Source: Diplodia intermedia (lineage: Eukaryota; Ascomycota; Dothideomycetes; Botryosphaeriales; Botryosphaeriaceae). Taken from it: a stretch of DNA of 64,000 bases. The notes below the pieces were generated by a model. It worked only from the letters and a program-made list of their open reading frames with translations, made no database searches and had not been told where the DNA came from. This document shows, one piece after another, positions 35,901 to 46,960 of this stretch. The position numbers and the translations under genes were made by a program. The DNA lies in contig JAKEKT010000009.1 of the NCBI GenBank assembly GCA_021495925.1, positions 372,001-436,000 of the forward strand, read 5' to 3'. Positions within the stretch are counted from its first letter, which is position 1; each line of letters starts with the position of its first letter.

Positions 35901-37624
35901 TCGGTTCTGCTGCTGGACTTTGCTCCCAGACGGATCATGCTACGGTCAGGGATGCCGATGTCGAGAAGATCTTCCAGAAACTGATCCAAAGCATGGTTCG
36001 TATGGCAAATCACCATTATTTTCTGCGAAGTGTGGTCGTGGAATGCTTTTGCAATGAGTGCGCCGACAAACGACTTTCCAGTGCCTATGTATAATCAGTA
36101 AGCGACTCAAACAATGTCGGTGCGCGAGGAGAGGCATATCTCACCTGGAGGTCCCTGGATCAGGCTGACTGTTTGCTTCAACCCGGCAAGTAGAGATTCC
36201 GCCTGCGACGGGTCAAGATCCACCAGATGTGGAAGGTCCAGCGCTCCATCCAAATGCTGGCCGGCCCCATCTTCAACAGCTTGAACAATATCGTCTGGGC
36301 AGATGGATGACGGCTCCACCCTCTGATTTGGCTCTTTCTCCTTGAGGAAAAGGAGTTCATCCGCAAGAGGTAGTTCAAGCTTCTGTTGGAGGCAATCCAA
36401 TATGGGCTGATACGCAAACATTGCAGTATCTACGACGAGGAACTCGACATTCTTCGAAAGCTTCAGCGTCCTGAGAACCCTCCCGAGCGCCCGTATCTCG
36501 GGGATGCGGAGGGTGACGACTGGCGGCTCTGCCGCAAGCAGCTTCTCGTTCCTGTCGAGAGTCGCAAATGCAATGACCCTTCCACTATCCATCAAACACC
36601 CGACGGATTGATGTTTCAAGAATTTCCGATCATCCTTGAGTAGGGCTTGACGTTCGGCTGTTGTCCGGTTCGACAGTCGCTCCAAACCAGATTTGCAAGT
36701 TACTGTTATCGAGAAGGCGGTGCGATTCTTTCTGAAGCCGCAGTAGAATCCTGCCAGAGCCAGTCCATGCAGCCTGGTATTGGACCTCCTTTTCTTGTTC
36801 GTTTGCGAGAGCTTCAGATCATCTCGCAGCTCGGCCAGCATATCTTCCCGGAGAAGCCGAAACTGGTTATCCAAGTGTACAGCGAGGCGTTGGTCGGCAG
36901 AAGCATTCGCAACGGCATCGGCGTGTCGGTAGAAGGCCGTGTCCTTTGACATAATCTCGTCTTCTGTTGGATAGATGGCGATTTGACGAAAGTCGGCGAA
37001 GTCGTTGTCGTGGCGTCCGCCGGGACCGGAGACCGAAACAGGTAGTGAGCCGGATTTGGCGTGCAGGACATGCTTGATATGATGTCCGAGAGCCCGTACG
37101 TCATGGTCCTCAGAGTCGATGAATGTGCCGCGATCGACAATGTCCTGTACCACGGCTTGGAGATTGCTCGGAGCGTTATCGTTCCACGACAGAAGCTCCA
37201 GCAGAAGCCAAGCGAAGGAGTGTTGGGATTCCAAGGATAGCTGTTTCTGGCTGTGGGCTTCGACGATTGAGTACCAAAGCGAGGGCGGATCGACCACGAG
37301 TACGAGGAGACGGCGTAGAAACTCTCCGTTGCAGAGATGCTTCAAAGTTGGGTCTCGCAGATAACGCAAGAAGCACTCCAGGTGGCCGTTCAAGAAAGTG
37401 GTGGAGATGTTGAAGCGTAAGCTGGTACGAAGTGCATCTGTGGCCGTGTTGCTTGCTATCAGTCTTTCGACACAAGACGTGCTGTCTGGATCGTTGCAGA
37501 TGGCTTCCAGGAAGAGAACTGAGTCGCGATCTGTGGTGATAGACCTTTTTCCTTTAACGACTGCAGTGTAGAAAGCTGCCAGACGCGAGGCTCGGGCCTG
37601 ATCTGGCCCAGGGGGAAGTGCCAT
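29959..37624 (-). CDS. SF1 helicase with NFX1-like zinc segment fused to three CbxX/CfqX AAA+ ATPases
   Basis: A single 2,445-residue protein from five exons: 36145-37624, 33526-36084, 32565-33467, 31754-32509 and 29959-31598. All four introns (60, 58, 55, 155 nt) are phase 1 and each interrupts a nucleotide-binding region. N-terminal helical domain, about 1-480. Upf1/ZNFX1-type helicase: Walker A GPPGTGKS 491-498, VEEAGE near 755, GDHQQLRP near 781, HRMCPE near 827, NYQGEE near 975, RLNVLLSRARN near 1005. Cys/His-rich NFX1-like segment about 1057-1141, then a charged coiled coil. Three CbxX/CfqX AAA+ domains follow: Walker A GNPGTGK at 1342, GNPGTGKT at 1620, GPPGTGKT at 1897; each keeps IDEAY and an arginine-finger RFP. 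After that come an acidic Gly/Pro/Ala-rich stretch, an Arg/Glu coiled coil, and a Cys-containing C-terminus (GYRCAGGSHW). Related proteins in databases are often called NFX1-type or stage V sporulation protein K. RNA remodelling is inferred from the helicase; substrate unknown. Confidence 0.88.
30598..30625. repeat. TCA trinucleotide run inside the helicase/AAA+ gene
   Basis: Seven to eight tandem ATC/TCA units. On the minus strand they encode the run of aspartates in the low-complexity segment near the C-terminus of the 2,445-residue protein. Length variation here would change the number of Asp residues. Confidence 0.85.
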
Positions 37625-38237
37625 GGGGATACTTGAACAACGTGCGCAATAATCGATGGATCCAATGTCGTATCTGAGACGAACTCCAAAATTGCACGAA
37701 GTGTGGACGCTTGGAGAGAAGAGTGAATGGGCTGCGGGGTTTCAAAAAGTAGTGTTGGGGCAAAGTTGATGGTGCAAACGCATGGGTTGCACGGCAGGGC
37801 GGCTGCACAACCTGGCTCTCTTATCACAAAGCGAGAGTCCAATGAGCTTTGACCAGTGCGAAGAGAAATCTCGACGCCGTGCCTTGCGTCAAAGCAGGCT
37901 GTGCTAGGCAGCAATAGAAAGACACGTAAAGCATGGCGCGTAGTGATTCCTGGAAACGCTGTGTTTGTTCACCCCCTGTCCGTTGTTCCATTGCTCGGCT
38001 TGATTGGTCTCCGAATGCTGTGCCGCTCTACGCCGCACCAGGCAACAAGGCGCACTCGCTTCTTACTGATTCTGGCTGTGCCCTCCCTTGCGCTATGCGC
38101 CTTGCAGAGCAGCAAACATTTGTAGCATAAAGGTCGCTGAGGATGCTGTTGAATGCGAAGAGCATCTCTCCTACCACAAACATCAGATTACAAGACTGCT
38201 CAGACCCTCTCTTTCAAACATTCAGTTCTCTCCCGCC
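37625..38237. promoter_or_regulatory. Divergent promoter region
   Basis: 613 bp separate the start codons of the helicase/AAA+ gene (minus) and the fungal unknown at 38238 (plus). Overlapping frames in both directions exist but none extends either protein with family-like sequence. No clear TATA element is seen. Confidence 0.45.
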
Positions 38238-39694
38238 ATGCTATTCCATGATTCTGGGCACGGCAGCGGTCGCAGAGGGACCGCTTCGACTCGGCCGGGA
38301 TTTCTAAATCGCAAGACCCCGAACACTGAACAGAGCAAAGGTCGTTGGGGCTTTCAAGATACGGAAAGCACAGGTCCACCACCGCCGGCTCTTGGGCCTT
38401 GCATCCAGAGGATCTCCAGAGAGGATATTGTCGCCAAGGTGGGCACTGAAAAGCCCAAGGCTGTTATAAGCGACTGCAAGTACGTGGGCTCGTACAACTG
38501 GATCGACGATAACGGACAGCACACCGTCATGATTCCCGGTAAGCTCAACTGCACAGAGGCGCATGTCGGTCATTGAGAATTTTAGGGATGCCTCCAGCGT
38601 GGACGCCTCTTGAGACGCCTACACCGCTGAACGAGGACGCCGGACAATTCTTCAGAGACCCAAATGCAGCGCGTCACCCCGACTTCCCCATCGAGCCTGC
38701 ATACCGCGCAATTGTTGCGTACAACCAATCTTTCGCCATGGAAGAAGTTGACATTTTCGCATGCGGTAGTACACTCGGTAACCTGCTGCGCTTTGTCCGC
38801 AAGGTCGACAAGCCGTTTCGATTCACAGCGGAGGTGGTCGGCCGGACTGTCTTCTTCGTACGGCGGGAGAACACGCCTACAGAGACAATCGAAGGAGTCC
38901 GGGGATATGGCCACACTTTCCCAGAGGCGTACACGACATGGGAGGGCGATACCGCTGGTTCGCAATCGCATCAGCGTCTCATCAATTATGACTTTTCTGG
39001 GTTGAACTGCATCGTCCGCTTCGAGAGCGACGGATACCTGAAGCACTTGCAGACGGCATCTGCTCCTGAAGAGGGTAGATACGTGATCTCGAAAGGCGCA
39101 AGGACGTCGCAGACGACGATCAAGGCTGGTGGACACGTGGTATCACAGGACGCCATATTTGACTTGAAAACGCGGTCCGTGAAGAGGAAGGGCTACGACG
39201 TGCTGGGTGACGAGATTGGGCGGCTCTGGATCACTCAGACTCCCAACTTCGTGTTGGCCTACCACGATCGCGGGCTCTTCAACGACGTCCACGTGCAAGA
39301 CATTCGTCGGGAAATCCAGGAATGGGAAGCTGCGAACCAGGACAGCCTCGCGCAGCTTGCCGCGGTCATCCGGAGAATAGTCGAGATTGCCAAAGACACG
39401 GATGCTGGCCGAGTCGAGATACGCAGGCACGAAGGGGATATGTTGGAGATCCACGAGCAGCTGCCCGATGCACCAAGACCTTTGCCACCCACGCTTCGTG
39501 AGTGCTGGGCTGCCAAGGGGGTTTCCGATGATAGCTCGGATGGAATACTCAGCGAGGACGGTGAGGAAGGGTATTTCTTGGGCGACTCCGACGATGGTGG
39601 TGGTGTGTCGTTCGATAGCGATGACGATTCTGACCAAGACTACACGGCATGCTCGGCAGAGGACTGCGGATATTGTGGACACTGTCGCTACTGA
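38238..39694 (+). CDS. Conserved fungal protein of unknown function (often mislabelled prenyl synthase)
   Basis: A 469-residue protein from two exons, 38238-38538 and 38586-39694; the 47-nt intron joins VMIPG to MPPAWTPL, a conserved junction in the family. Recognisable family blocks are SDCKYVGSYNW, the segment FACGSTLGNLLRFVRKV, the VGRTVFFVRRE strand, GYGHTFPEAYTTWE and SHQRLINYDFSGLNC, with a FES-DGYL motif after it. The C-terminus is acidic (DSDDGGG, DSDDDSDQD) and ends in a short Cys cluster (CSAEDCGYCGHCRY). Database members often carry the automatic label geranylgeranyl pyrophosphate synthetase, but I see none of the DDxxD prenyl-transferase motifs, so I do not accept it. The central block may be a nuclease-like fold, which is only a guess. 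It faces away from the helicase gene and shares its promoter region. Confidence 0.85.
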
Positions 39695-40559
39695 CGCGGT
39701 AGCCGGAAGAGCTTGAGGGTAAATTGAGGTGATGTGGCGGTGGAGAGGCTGTTGGCCGGGTAGGACGCCGGCGGTCGTTGGATTGCGAATCGATTAATGA
39801 AGTCGGTAACGGTTTTCGACCGTCCTTTTTTTTTTCTGGTGCCCAACCACTCGCTGGCAAAGATGCCGGTCCACTGCTCAAATTCTGAAGGCTGAACCCA
39901 GAAGAAGGCTTAGATTCGCCAGTTTCGTCTTCACTTGCTCCGACGGCTGAGCGATGGGGAAGGCGGGAGCGGAAAGACGTGGCCGTTGGGGTGGCTCTTC
40001 GCACAGCTACTGCCGGGTGTCCGAAGTGGAGCTGCCATGATCCGTAATGGCCTCGAGCGCAAAAGGGCCCTGCTCTGGGTGAATTTCCAGCACGCGTTGG
40101 GCTGGGTATGCGACGAGAGTGGGCGGGGGACAGCGTTGAGAGTGAAGAGCAAGGCTGGAGCGGCGGGGTTCACAGTTCACAGCCCCAGCCGTGCCGCGCG
40201 CAGAAAGCACCCGGCATCCAATCGTCGAATCACACGCCTAACCGCTCAGCTTCCGCACTAACGACTGTGCCTCATTGACAAAGTCGATGCGGCGAACATG
40301 CGTCTCGTCTTCATCAATCTCCACTTCTGAGGCTGTGGGCAATCCACTGTCCAATCAAAACACGGCGCTTGTAATTTGGTGAGCTTCCCGCCGGCGACGC
40401 ATGCGCAGCCGATGCGGCGTAGCCTTATTCTAACTACTGATCAGCTCCCTGGCTTTCGCGCCTCCCATCGAGTGCTTCAAAGCTGCACCAAACGGAGCCG
40501 ACCCCCTCTTGCATAGAGCTTCCTTCCCTCGCACTTTCGACCCTACCTGACGTCTCCCA
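39695..40559. other. Intergenic region
   Basis: 865 bp between two plus-strand genes: the 3' end of the fungal unknown and the promoter of the P450. GC-rich, with a T9 run near 39828 on the plus strand. No other feature is seen. Confidence 0.5.
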
Positions 40560-42360
40560 ATGGCTTTTGTCTGGATCCTGCTCCTTCTTGCACCGGCGGC
40601 CGCCTTGTTTCTCTCTACACTTCTTGCGCTTTTCAGGAATTATGCGATCGCACGAGAAATTGGACTTCCCATTGTCGTTGTCCCAATCAGCCCCGAAAAC
40701 CCCATCTGGATGATGTTGGCCCGGCACATAGTTCCCTGGTTAAAATATGTCCCATTCGGGAACGGTAACTTCAGCAAATTTGCTCACGTCGGTTGGGAAT
40801 GGGAGTTGAAGTACCAAGCCCATCGCGAGTTCAGTGACGCTATTCTGATGGTATCTCCCGGGAAGAACTGGATCTACGTATGTAACGCCGAAACCATCCA
40901 CGAAGTAATCCAACGCGAGCGCCGCCATGACTTCGAGAGACCGGTCGAGCTGTTGGGTGAGCATGCGATGAGATGAGACAGCTTTTGGCCGGCGGCTGAC
41001 ATCTTCGCAGCTGTTCTGGACGTCTTTGGAGCCAACATATCTACCGTCTATGGCGCCGATTGGCAACGCCAGCGCAAGGTTACTGCCACTGCCTTCACCG
41101 AAAAGAGCAACAGACTGGTCTGGGACGAAGCCCTCCAACAGGCGCGCCAGATGCTTACATTCTGGGAAAGCTCGGCCGAGGTACGAAGCACCGCCACAGA
41201 CTCTCGAACGCTTGCACTTGACGTCTTGGTAAGTACGGGCTTTGGAAAATCTTTTCCGTTCCAGGGCGCCACGCAAAAGCCCGAGACAGGTCCACTCTCC
41301 TACAGAGACTCTCTCGCCAAGATCCTGGAGAATGCATTGTTGATCCTCGCACTGGGGCCGGACTTCGTTTCGCGAATCAAATACCCGCCGAAGTTAGCAC
41401 GCGTTGGCCAGGCAATCACATCCTTCAGACAATACATGACCCAGGACTACGAGGAAGTGCGAAAGGCAGTCGAGGAGAAACGGCCTACTGGAGAGAACCT
41501 CATGACGAACCTGGTCAGGGCATCCATCGGGGCGACTACCTCCGATGTGTACGACAGCGTGAGCCAGAGAAAGACCGGCATGACGCGCGAAGAGGTCTTT
41601 GGAAACATGTTTGTATTCAATTTTGCAGGACACGACACTACGGCCCATTCGCTCAACTTCACATTCTACCTACTGGCTGTGCATCCCTGGGTCCAAGAAT
41701 GGATGAATGAGGAGATCAAGCATGTCTTCCCGGACGGAAATGTCTCCTCTTGGAGCTATGACACTTTCCCCAAGCTCAATAGGTGCCTGGCTGTTCTAGT
41801 ACGTGTTCAGATATGTTGTTCCCAGAGATAGGGGGAAAGAACTGACAGAAGAACAGTACGAGACCCTGCGACTGTACAATCCTGTCCTTAGCGTTGTCAA
41901 AGGTACCCAGGACAACACAACTGACCTTACCATCGACGGCAAATCCTACACTATTCCCCCAAACACTCGCGTCATTCTGAATCTCAACGCCACACACTCC
42001 CATCCTCGGTATTGGGGAGACGACAGCTTGGAATGGAAGCCGTCCAGGTGGGTCTTGACCGCAGAAGGGGACGGCGCATCTATCGACAGGGAATACCTTC
42101 TCACACCACCGCGTGGCGCTTTCATGGGCTGGTCTGATGGCAACAGGGCATGCCCTGGAAAGAAGTTTGCGCAGGTGGAGCATGCCGCGGTCATGGCAGC
42201 GCTTTTCCACAGCCATCGTGTTGAGCCCGTGAGACTGGCTGGCGAGGACATGGAACAGGCCAGGAAGAGGACCGCTGATTGCATTGCCAACAGTGGGATG
42301 GTGCTTCTCTTCCAGATGCTTCGACCGCAGGATGTAAGCCTTACCTGGTCAAAGAAATGA
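40560..42360 (+). CDS. Cytochrome P450 monooxygenase
   Basis: A 562-residue membrane-anchored haem monooxygenase. Exons: 40560-40956, 41011-41798 and 41857-42360; both introns (54 and 58 nt) close in phase, and the second one falls directly before the ExxR helix. An N-terminal anchor spans about residues 3-25. The I-helix oxygen-binding motif AGHDTT is intact. The ExxR motif is E397-TLR400, the PERF-like region reads KPSRW, and the haem loop GWSDGNRACPGKKF places the haem-ligating Cys at 494. The length is normal for fungal class II P450s of the endoplasmic reticulum. The sequence resembles fungal P450s of secondary or fatty-acid metabolism, but the substrate cannot be read from it. No reductase, polyketide synthase or peptide synthetase is in the window. 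Confidence 0.93.
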
Positions 42361-42590
42361 ATGCGTGCCACGGGGAGTTCAAGTATGATAGGAGAAGGAA
42401 ATCGATCATCTTTGACTATCTTTGACGCTTTCACACAACGTCGTGTTGTCTACGACGAGACCGCTCCCAAATCCCATTCCCGCCCTTCATCCACCTTCAG
42501 ATAGTACTCTGACAACACAGGCCGCCTCCAGCAGCTCTCGTGCGTTCCCAAAAGAAGAAGTAGCTTACAAGCAATGACGTGTGATTCCCA

Positions 42591-44407
42591 TTATTCCCAC
42601 ACTCCCCCTCCCATCAGACCGTCTTCCGCCACTCCATAACCTAACCCCCACCCCCCACCACCGTACCCTCCCCCCATCCGATAATAAGACACCGCCGCCG
42701 GCGGACGCAGCGCATCGCCCAGCTGGTACCCACTGCTGCGGAAGTAATCCTGCATCTTCCCCATCCGGACCGGATTGCCACCCAATGCCGGCGGGGGGCT
42801 TCCTCCTCCTCCGCCTTCGTATGTCGTCGACGGCGTGGTGATGTCCGTCAGCGCCGCGCTGGAGCGTCTGCTGTTACTGCTGGTGTCGGACTGAGACTCG
42901 GAGTCGTATGATGATGATGAAGAGGATGAAGAGGACGAGGAAGAATCAGAATATGAAGAAGAAGATGGTGCTGGAAAAGTGCCGGAGTCGGAGTAAGAAA
43001 TGGAGGAAGAGGAGGAGGTGACGGAACGCCGCTTCCGTTCAGAAGACGACGGCGCATCCGTCTGAACACCCGCATCGACGTACGCCGGCCGGGACTGCGG
43101 CGGCGGCGGTGGTGGTGAATCCTCGACCATCTCCGCCTGCGTGCCCGCCGTCGCGTACACCGGTCGTACCACATGCTGCACACCACCACCACCAGCCGCC
43201 GCCGCCGGCTTTTCAGGAGCAGCAGCAGCGGTAGAAGCAGCAGTAGAAGCAGCGTGACACCCGCACTTGCAACACACCGCCGGCGGCCCCTGACCCTCTC
43301 CTCCCCTTCCCCCGACCCTCTCTCCCCTCGCCCCCGCCATCGACGGTGTCAACAGCGACGACGCCGACGCCGACGTGCCTCTCACCCTCCTCGCACTGCT
43401 ACTACGCGACAAGCCCGTCCCCGTCCCCGTCTCCAGTACACGCGGCAGCAACAGCATCTGATCGCCGCCCTCGCCCTCGCCGAACGCGATGCTCCGCGGG
43501 CGTTGGTGGCGCCAATCGGCGATGCGGCGGAGCGGTCTCGCCGTAGTGGTGGTGGTGGTCGGCGTTGATGTCGACGACGATGTGGACGTCTTCGTGCCGG
43601 GGAGGGGTTCGCTGGTCGGACTGACGGCTGCGGCGGTCGCTGCTGGTGCTGCTGCTGCTGCCGGCTGTTGGCTGCTTATGCTGCTGTTGCCGTCGCTGCC
43701 GCTGCTGGTGCTGGTGCTGGTGCTACTGGTGCTGCTGGTGCTGAGGCGGAAGGTTGGGACGGCGGCGGCGCCGCCGCCGCCGGGCGGCGGGCCGAGCATC
43801 ATGGACATGGTGCGGGCTCTGCGTCGTTGGGTCGTTGGATTGGTGCGGTCGAGTGGTCTGCCGCTGGCTGGTAGGGGTAGGGATGAGCGGTGGTGGTGCG
43901 GGTCGTTTGGTTGGGGAGGAGATGCCGTCGACGTGCGGGACTCTGGCGTTGATGATGACGCGCCGCCGCTGCTGGCTGCTTTGCGCTCGATCTTGCCGTC
44001 GCGGTCGGCGGCGAAGAAGTCGTCGCCGTGGCCGAGGACGACCTGGAGGGTGGCCAGGTCGCGGGTCGTTTTGTGCTGTCCGGTGGCGCTGCCGTTTTCG
44101 GCCGGGAAGAGCCATTGTTGGAGCGGGGTGGGGAGGCCGGAGCTTTCTGTTTGAGGGGTGTCAGTGTGGGCTGTTGGTTGGACGGGTTGATGTGGTATGT
44201 AGATTTGGTGGAGGATGGGAGTGAGGAGAGCAGAATGTAGGTGATGGAAGCCTGCTGACCTTGCTTGTAGTCCCCAGAACGCGTCTTCCAGCAGATGTAG
44301 TACCGCCCGAAGGACCCCAGCGCCGCGACGACTAGCTCGGTCATACCGTCGGGGCTGGCTGGGTCCGAGCTGATGGCGCTCAAGCGCTCGTAAAATCCAT
44401 TTGACAT
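42591..44407 (-). CDS. Conserved fungal protein with low-complexity C-terminus, unknown function
   Basis: A 567-residue protein in two exons, 44260-44407 and 42591-44146; the 113-nt intron joins GDYKQ to ESSGLP. The first 100 residues are a conserved fungal block (NGFYERLSAI, DGMTELVVAALGSFGRYYICWK, LQQWLFP, TRDLATLQVVLGHGDDFFAADRDGKIE) that looks like a small alpha/beta domain. The remaining 450 residues are low complexity: Ser, Thr, Pro, Ala and Gly runs, with a few short conserved patches such as CCKCGCHA, two repeated RPxYxxAGxQ motifs and GKMQDYFRSSGYQLGDALRPP near the C-terminus. The two A-G-x-Q repeats around residues 385 and 420 may be binding motifs. It ends 231 bp from the convergent P450 gene. 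Localisation is not predictable; function unknown. Confidence 0.82.
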
Positions 44408-45062
44408 TATTTCTTTATAGCGCTTCGCAGTAGCGATTCACAGAATGCTACTTCGATGTCGGTCCGAGAGGGAATGTAGGCGGCGAGAGGAGCCAGGGGA
44501 GGAAACTCGTCAACGAGTTCTGGAAGACATCCATTTCGAAGCAAGACGGAAACGAAGGGGGGAAGTAGAGCCGGTTAGTAGTGTTTAACTCTCGGTTGGC
44601 CACGAGTAATCACCTCTGGGCAGTGGCTAAGCGGCACAGTTGCTTGCGTCTGAGGCTTGCGGTGAGACGGTGTCGAGCGGAATGCATAGAGTAGCTCAGG
44701 TGATGGTCAGCCTGGGTTTCGAAATTCCCAGACGTTCCCTCAGCCGAAGCACGCATTGTCAAGGAATGGCGGATGATCGCCCAATAGAGCATCGCGGCTG
44801 CGGGGGCTCGATCCACTTTATTCGGTTGGTGCGGTGCACTGAGTAGTCAGCATGTCGTAGTTGCAAGGTGATGCGAGTCAGATATAATGTTGATTGAGGT
44901 GCTGAAGAACGCGACACTCTGCTCAAGAAAAAAGATGCAGAGAATAGCAAGTCGCGCAACCGGAAACTAAGAGCTCGTACCAAAGCGTTCATGAACATTT
45001 TCGATTAAAAATCGAGTAGAGATATTTGACGCAAAAATTAAGTTGCGCATGTGACTTCCTGC
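44408..45062. other. Intergenic region
   Basis: 655 bp between two minus-strand genes, so it holds the promoter of the gene starting at 44407 and the 3' end of the next. A tRNA-like fragment (A-box-like TAGCTCAGGTG at 44692-44702 and a TTCGAA-containing stem at 44711-44730) is present but too short to be a tRNA gene. Confidence 0.5.
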
Positions 45063-46187
45063 CTAATCATCCTCAACATATGGCTTTCTGTACTCCTGCG
45101 ACAGTGTCTGCGGCGGGGCGCCCACAGCATCATTCTGTCTGAATGCGGCTTCCACCGAAGCAATTTCGTCATCTCCTTGGACGGAGCTGTCCGGGGTAGC
45201 ATTAGGGACGGCCCTCTCGTCTCTCGCAGGCCTCGGAGTTTCTTCAGGCGCTGACCAGATGGATGCCCCGCAATTTGTATCTGTGGGAGTGGTGACCGTT
45301 CCTTCTGTAGGGTCGGCATGGGCGGCTGAATCGGTATTGATTTCGAGCCTTGCGAGACCTGTTTCGTCGATGTGATTATGGGAAGCATTGCCAGAATGCT
45401 CCAGCTTTTCACTCTCGTGTTGCTGAGATTCGACATCGGCATCCTCCTCTGGCGTCCGTTGTGCGCTTTCCACATCCTGCTGATGGAAGGCTTCCTGTTG
45501 TCGTTTCTGCTCCATCTGCAATCTGAAAAGCTCCTGCTCCCGCCTAGCCTCACGCATGACATCGGGAGTGATTTTCTTTTCCTTCCGCTGCAGCTCGACC
45601 TCCAGCACCCTCGTGCCGAAAGGGATCTTCCCCTTCAACCCGTCGTCCTCGCGGTCGAAATAGAGCGCCCAGACGGCCGGATACTCCTCGACGGCGACGA
45701 AGCCCTCCCAGCCCTCGAACGTCATCCGACGATCCTGCCGCGTGCAGTCAAACGGGCCCGTCACGTGCGGCTGCGCGTCGGCGCGGACGCCGTACTTGAC
45801 CTCGCCCGTGTCCTTGTCGACGTAGATCCAATTGAGGACGGGCGCGACGTCGGTGATGGTGCTGACGAGGCCCTCGAACTCGGCGTCCGGGTACGGCAGG
45901 AAGTAGCCGGCGAAGGGGTGGCCGTGTGTGCGCTCGTCCTCTTCCGTTGAGGTGTCGCCTTCAGGAGCGGCGCCGGTGTCAATGTAGAGCTTGTTGTCGC
46001 GCAATACGACCTGCCGTCCGTTGATCTCGCGGCTGCGGATGGATGGCTTGACGCATGTCGCGATCAGGTTGCATCGCCGGGCGCGGTGCTCTTCGCGCCG
46101 TTCTTTGGACTGCGATTGCCGAATCGCTTCTTGCGTGCCCATCATTGCCGGGCACGCTTGGAGAGCTAGGAGCATGGAGAGAACCAT
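45063..46187 (-). CDS. Conserved fungal protein of unknown function
   Basis: A 374-residue single-exon protein. The N-terminus MVLSMLLALQACPAMMGT and the following basic segment (KERREEHRARRCNLIATC) are strongly typical of a family found across Pezizomycotina. Further family blocks are LRDNKLYID, HPFAGYFLPYPDAEFEGLVSTI, LNWIYVDKDTGEVKYGVRADAQPHVTGPFDC-type sequence around residues 118-150, RRMTFEGWEGFVAVEE and WALYFDREDDGLKGK. From about residue 210 it turns into a charged coiled coil, then into an acidic, poorly conserved tail. The hydrophobic first 15 residues could be a weak signal or anchor but are followed at once by a very basic stretch. No catalytic motif is recognised. It is divergent to the small gene at 46961. 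Confidence 0.85.
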   Translation of the reverse strand: MVLSMLLALQACPAMMGTQEAIRQSQSKERREEHRARRCNLIATCVKPSIRSREINGRQVVLRDNKLYIDTGAAPEGDTSTEEDERTHGHPFAGYFLPYPDAEFEGLVSTITDVAPVLNWIYVDKDTGEVKYGVRADAQPHVTGPFDCTRQDRRMTFEGWEGFVAVEEYPAVWALYFDREDDGLKGKIPFGTRVLEVELQRKEKKITPDVMREARREQELFRLQMEQKRQQEAFHQQDVESAQRTPEEDADVESQQHESEKLEHSGNASHNHIDETGLARLEINTDSAAHADPTEGTVTTPTDTNCGASIWSAPEETPRPARDERAVPNATPDSSVQGDDEIASVEAAFRQNDAVGAPPQTLSQEYRKPYVEDD

Positions 46188-46960
46188 TTTGCTTTGGCTG
46201 TTGTTGGTGTTGGTTGCGACGGCGTTGTGGCGTATGGGATTGGTGGTGTCATTTCCATGGACCGTTGTTGCATCAATTTTTTGTGCAATTCTCAGGCCAG
46301 AGAGTCATGATGGGTAGGGCTGCGACAAGCGCATGGTTAATGGAGGCGAGCCAAGATGGAGATGTCGCGGAACTGTCTTGGGGTGTAGCAGATCCTCGTC
46401 CGGTCAGTAAACAGAGTAAAGAACATCGCGACCACATGCCTCCCAAGACTCAGTTCCCAGAGAACATCGCGTGATGCTCAGATCAGAAGAAAGCGGCGCC
46501 CTGACGTGCGCGACCTTTTTCGTTTCAGAATCCTGGGGCGACGTCGTGGTCCAAGCTCCTTTGCCGTCAGAGGACTCGCTGATCTGCTTCAGCCTGGCAG
46601 GAGTTGCAGTAAGTCACGAAAATCCGTCCTCGCAGCGCGTTTACTGATGTGCCGTGTGCAACTCCGTCGAACGATGCGGCCCCAGACGGAGGGGAAGGAG
46701 GTTCATGCGTGCTGATTTTAGCTTCTGGGGCTCGAAAGACGCAAAGTAGGCAACCCAAACGCCACAACATCGACGACGCCGTGAAGTCTGTATATAAGAC
46801 CAGCAGAGGCGTGAAGTGAACAACTCAGCAAGCAGTCCTCTCCATCAACACCACCTCCTCCATCCATCTCCTCACCGATAAAGCCGGCCGGTCCCGACTT
46901 TCCACTCCGCTTAAACATAATCGTAATCAAGTCCGAGTCGACGGAACCACACCCGCCAAA
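46188..46960. promoter_or_regulatory. Divergent promoter region with TATA box
   Basis: 773 bp separate the start codons of two fungal unknowns. A TATATAA lies at 46792-46798, about 163 bp upstream of the plus-strand ATG at 46961 and close to the usual distance for a fungal leader start. Pyrimidine-rich DNA follows between it and the ATG (46835-46890), typical of fungal transcription start regions. Confidence 0.5.

Noticed and set aside
38238..39694. Geranylgeranyl pyrophosphate synthase
   Set aside because: This is a common database label for the family, but the aspartate-rich DDxxD motifs and the helical prenyl-synthase pattern are absent.
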